Assembly (NCBI GenBank): GCA_964626275.1
Contig: CAZVCZ010000075.1
Coordinates: 1 to 8,863 of the forward strand
DNA length: 8,863 nt
Direction of reading: 5' to 3'
Source of the DNA: M55B157 sp964626275
GTDB lineage: Bacteria > Actinomycetota > Actinomycetes > S36-B12
Both the position numbers and the translations under genes were made by a program. The notes beneath the pieces are model-generated. The model worked only from the letters and a program-made list of their open reading frames with translations, searched no databases and was not told the origin of the DNA. How positions within the stretch are numbered: position 1 is the stretch's first letter; each line of letters begins with the position of its first letter. This document shows, piece after piece, positions 6,353 through 8,863 of this stretch.

Positions 6353-7501
6353 CTAACCGGCCAAGGCCCTCGTGCGGAGGCGTGACTCGTCATAGTGCGT
6401 AAGCAGGTCATCCCCCACCGATTCCCAGGTGCGATGGCGGACCGATTCGCGCGCATATCGACCCATCGCGGCTCGTTTGCGTCCATCCCCGGCAAGATCG
6501 CGAACGTGATCGCGCATCGAATCCAGATCACCGACGGGATACAGCCAACCGCTGCGGGAGTGGTCCACTAGGTCGATCGGGCCCCCGGCGCCCACGGAGA
6601 CGACAGGAACACCGCTGGCGAGGGACTCCTGCACGCTCTGGCAGAAGGTCTCATGCGGCCCTGTGTGCACCATGACGTCGAAGCTCGCCACCGCCCGGCT
6701 GAGCTCGATCCCTCCGAGTTGCCCGGTGAATCGTGCCTCGGGAAGCCGACGCTGCAGATCGCTCCTGCTCGGCCCATCCCCCACGACGACGACCCTCACT
6801 CCGGGAAGCGAGCGGAGGGCTGCCAGGTCCTCTACCTGCTTCTCCGGCGCCAAGCGACCGAGGTAGCCGACGACCACCTCACCTCGCGGCGCCCACTGAT
6901 CATGCAGGGCCAGGTCACGATGTGCGGGCGAGAAGCGCTGCGAGTCGACTCCGCGCTGCCACAGGTGCACCCGAGGCACGCCCTGGCTGCGGAGGTCCTC
7001 GATAGCTGCGCTGGAGGGTGCGAGGGTTCGATCAGCCGACTGATGGATTGCTCGCAGGTGTCGCCAGACGAGCGGACGCATCATGCCGAGCCCGTATCGC
7101 TCGACGAACGAGGCGACATCGGTCTGGTATACCGCCACGGTGGGCAAATTGAGTGACATCGCCGCGCGCACAGTGGGCATCCCGATGAAGAACGGGCTCG
7201 CGAGGTGCACGACATCAGGTTCGATCTCGCGAAGAACATCGGCCACCGTGCCCGTTCGCGCCAGATGCAGTCTCACCTGTGGATATCGGGGCAGGGGGAG
7301 GGAAGCCCATCGGACGATGGGGGCGGATTCGTAGTGCTGCAGGGAGCCGGCCCTTGCCGCGCGGATCTGATCGGCGGTGCCCGCAGCGACGACGACGGCT
7401 TCATGACCTCGGCGCTCGAGATGCTCGACGACGCGGAGCACGGAGTTCGTCACGCCGTTGACGTGAGGGAGGAACGATTCGGCCACGATCGCCACTCGCA
7501 T
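6353..7501 (-). CDS. mgtA: GT4-family glycosyltransferase, MgtA-like alpha-mannosyltransferase
   Basis: Predicted GDP-mannose-dependent alpha-mannosyltransferase of 382 residues. The N-terminus MRVAIVAESFLPHVNGVTNS, the YQTD motif (125-128), RGVDSQRF (183-190), GRLAPEKQV (215-223) and HETFCQSVQE (283-292, EX7E Glu284/Glu292) all closely resemble M. tuberculosis MgtA (Rv0557), from which they differ at few motif positions. In corynebacteria and mycobacteria MgtA mannosylates glucuronosyl-diacylglycerol. That acceptor is assumed by homology and not shown here. It is the first gene of the minus-strand run. The ATG at 7501 gives the standard start; GAAGA just upstream is a weak, close ribosome site. 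An ATG 8 bases upstream is out of frame. Confidence 0.9.
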   Translation of the reverse strand: MRVAIVAESFLPHVNGVTNSVLRVVEHLERRGHEAVVVAAGTADQIRAARAGSLQHYESAPIVRWASLPLPRYPQVRLHLARTGTVADVLREIEPDVVHLASPFFIGMPTVRAAMSLNLPTVAVYQTDVASFVERYGLGMMRPLVWRHLRAIHQSADRTLAPSSAAIEDLRSQGVPRVHLWQRGVDSQRFSPAHRDLALHDQWAPRGEVVVGYLGRLAPEKQVEDLAALRSLPGVRVVVVGDGPSRSDLQRRLPEARFTGQLGGIELSRAVASFDVMVHTGPHETFCQSVQESLASGVPVVSVGAGGPIDLVDHSRSGWLYPVGDLDSMRDHVRDLAGDGRKRAAMGRYARESVRHRTWESVGDDLLTHYDESRLRTRALAG

Positions 7502-7534
7502 GTCTTCATGACACGCGTCACGAATCCGTCTGCG

Positions 7535-7557
7535 GCGACACTACGGTGACGTGTCGC
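7535..7557. promoter_or_regulatory. 7-9-7 inverted repeat over a candidate -10 box upstream of the mgtA-like gene
   Basis: GCGACAC (7535-7541) and GTGTCGC (7551-7557) are exact reverse complements separated by 9 bp. On the minus strand TAGTGT (7543-7538), a TAnnnT match, overlaps one arm and the spacer, 36 bp before the ATG at 7501. The layout fits a repressor operator over the promoter of the glycosyltransferase operon. No clear -35 box was found, so both the promoter and its regulator are inferred. Confidence 0.35.
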
Positions 7558-7612
7558 GGACGATTGGGTGAACACTCGTCGATGGTTCGCGCTGCCGTGG
7601 TCTCGAACCGTC

Positions 7613-7692
7613 ATTCCGCCACTCCTAGACAATGCCTTTCCCAAATCGCCCACGAGAAAAGGCATTGCCTAGCGAATTCGTTGGGCGGCAAT
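7613..7692. repeat. Nested inverted repeat (large potential hairpin) in the divergent intergenic region
   Basis: The inner stem pairs CTAG-A-CAATGCCTTT (7625-7639) with AAAGGCATTG-C-CTAG (7658-7672), 14 of 15 positions matched, around an 18-nt loop. An outer stem pairs ATTCCGCC (7613-7620) with GGCGGCAAT (7684-7692) with one bulged C. The palindrome CGAATTCG (7673-7680) sits between the stems. No T-tract follows on either strand, so it is not an intrinsic terminator. It lies between the start of the glycosyltransferase operon and the promoter of the DUF222 gene. It may be a regulatory site, a structured RNA, or a small repeat element. Confidence 0.7.
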
Positions 7693-7737
7693 AGTTTTTG
7701 GGGGCATCGAGCGAATCCCGATGTCAGACCCCTCGAC

Positions 7738-7743
7738 TAGGTT
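7738..7743 (+). promoter_or_regulatory. -10 box of a probable leaderless promoter for the DUF222 gene
   Basis: TAGGTT (7738-7743) is followed after 6 bases by the ATG at 7750, so the expected transcription start is the start codon itself. The preceding bases CGAC also precede the tRNA-Leu -10 box (CGACTAGG in both). No Shine-Dalgarno and no clear -35 box are visible. Confidence 0.5.
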
Positions 7744-7749
7744 GGCAGC

Positions 7750-8863
7750 ATGTTCGATACGCAGATCCACGTTCCCGAGCCCCAGGGGTCCGGTCCCCTG
7801 CTCGCACGCGGCATGGATCTGCTCGGGCAGGCCATGGCAATGTTCGCTCAGGTCGATCCGGCCGATCTGCCGGGCGAGGGGCTCGGCGAGGTCGCTGTCC
7901 AACTGGGAAGCCACTCGCGACAACTCGCAGCGACCGAGGCGATGATCGCGGATCGTTTCTCATGCTCGGAGACATGGGCTGGTGATGCCGCTCGCACCGC
8001 GCGCGACTGGTTCACCGGTCGCACCAATGACACCCCCGGTGCGGTTGCCTCGACCCTGACCCGAGGCAAGGCGATGCGCGCCCACTCGGCGATGGCCCGG
8101 GCGCTGCGCGACGGCGACGTCGCCCCCGCACACCTGCGTGCCCTGGAGCAGGCCCACGCTCGATTCCCCTCCCTGACCGCCCAACTCACCGACGCCGAGC
8201 ACGACATCGTGCAGTTGGCGCGGCTGAGCGACGCGAAGGAGTTCACCGGGCTCCTCACCGACCTGTGCCACCGGCTTGATCCGGCTGCCGTCGATCGCGA
8301 TGAGCAGAAGCGCCGCAAGGACTACTTCCTCCACGCCTCCACCCTGCTCGACGGGGCGGTGCGGATCGATGGCCTGCTCCCCGCAGCCCTGGGGGCGCAG
8401 TTCCAGGTCACCCTGGCCTCCGCCCGTCGCGCAGCGCCATCCGCACTCAGCGCGGCCGACGCCGAGACCACCGACAACGAGGCCCGTCCGGATGGGATGG
8501 CCGACCCTCGCCGACAGTCCCAGCGCAATCTCGACGGCCTTCAGAAGATCCTGGAGGCCGCAGCCGGGGCGATGAATCCCAATGGAACGATCGCCCTGCC
8601 CGCCGTGAACGGTTCGCGTCCGGTGGTCCACCTGATGGTGAGCCTCGACTCCCTCCTCGCTGAGACGCAGTCCAAGGCCGCGGCGTGGTTGATCACCTAT
8701 GGCGTGCCGACGGCAGCCGTCTCCGCCGCGACAGCGCAGCAGCTTGTCTGCGACGCGATCCTCGAGCCCTTCACTGTCAACTCGCGAGGAGAGCTCGTCG
8801 CGACGTTGCCCACGACGCGCGCAATCTCACCTACGCAACGCAAGGCCGTCATCCTTCGCGATG
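7750..8863 (+). CDS. DUF222 / 13E12-repeat family protein, probable HNH endonuclease (3' end outside window)
   Basis: The frame is open from ATG 7750 to the window edge, 371 residues. It belongs to the DUF222 family, common and multicopy in actinobacteria and related to the mycobacterial REP13E12 proteins. Recognisable parts are an N-terminal helical region (about 15-65), a middle with LRDGDVAPAHLRALEQAH (118-135), and LLPAALGAQFQVTLASA (209-225). The C-terminal segment has QQLVCDAILEPF followed by TRAISPTQRKAVILRD, the sequence that normally runs straight into the HNH motif (RDGxCxxPGC). The nuclease motif is therefore just beyond the edge and its integrity is unknown. Some members sit in mobile or prophage contexts; no such context is visible here. 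The true role of the family is unsettled. Confidence 0.88.
   Translation, partial: MFDTQIHVPEPQGSGPLLARGMDLLGQAMAMFAQVDPADLPGEGLGEVAVQLGSHSRQLAATEAMIADRFSCSETWAGDAARTARDWFTGRTNDTPGAVASTLTRGKAMRAHSAMARALRDGDVAPAHLRALEQAHARFPSLTAQLTDAEHDIVQLARLSDAKEFTGLLTDLCHRLDPAAVDRDEQKRRKDYFLHASTLLDGAVRIDGLLPAALGAQFQVTLASARRAAPSALSAADAETTDNEARPDGMADPRRQSQRNLDGLQKILEAAAGAMNPNGTIALPAVNGSRPVVHLMVSLDSLLAETQSKAAAWLITYGVPTAAVSAATAQQLVCDAILEPFTVNSRGELVATLPTTRAISPTQRKAVILRD

Noticed and set aside
1..8863. CRISPR array, insertion sequence, phage or toxin-antitoxin system
   Set aside because: I saw no regularly spaced direct repeats, transposase, integrase, phage structural gene or small gene pair in the window.

Overview
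The window is high-GC DNA with GTG and TTG starts, TAnnnT-type -10 boxes placed directly before start codons, and a gene set typical of Actinomycetota. The MBL-hydrolase, rph, rdgB order matches the Mycobacterium tuberculosis Rv1339-Rv1341 region, and there is an MgtA-type mannosyltransferase and a DUF222/13E12-family gene. I place it as an actinobacterium and not more finely. It is draft sequence: exactly 100 Ns (1631-1730) mark a scaffold gap.

Layout. (1) Positions 1-1630, + strand: the end of a probable metal-binding lipoprotein, an ABC ATPase and an ABC-3 permease, together a Mn/Zn-type importer. The permease is cut by the gap. (2) Positions 1731-2220, + strand: the 3' three quarters of a Bcp-type peroxiredoxin, then tRNA-Leu(UAG) with its own promoter overlapping the bcp stop codon. 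The open frame that runs from permease into peroxiredoxin through the Ns is an artefact. (3) Positions 2224-7501, - strand, read right to left: two GT4 glycosyltransferases (the first MgtA-like), an SGNH hydrolase, a metallo-beta-lactamase-fold hydrolase of the Rv1339 type, RNase PH, and RdgB/HAM1 nucleotide pyrophosphatase. Genes are nearly contiguous, except for 93 bp before rph that hold a perfect 13-bp inverted repeat. rdgB ends 3 bp from the convergent tRNA, and its last codons fold into a terminator-like hairpin. (4) Positions 7502-7749: a divergent intergenic region with two inverted repeats and a promoter. (5) Positions 7750-8863, + strand: a DUF222 gene that leaves the window just before its expected HNH nuclease motif.

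Working together: the ABC genes import a divalent metal. The two glycosyltransferases and SGNH protein probably build and modify a mannolipid or other cell-envelope glycoconjugate. The MBL-rph-rdgB block covers cyclic-nucleotide or related phosphodiester hydrolysis, tRNA 3' trimming and removal of non-canonical purine nucleotides. No wholly new system is evident. The most interesting signals are non-coding: the intergenic hairpins, the repeated CTAGG[C/G/T]T promoter boxes that predict leaderless mRNAs, and a terminator built from rdgB codons.
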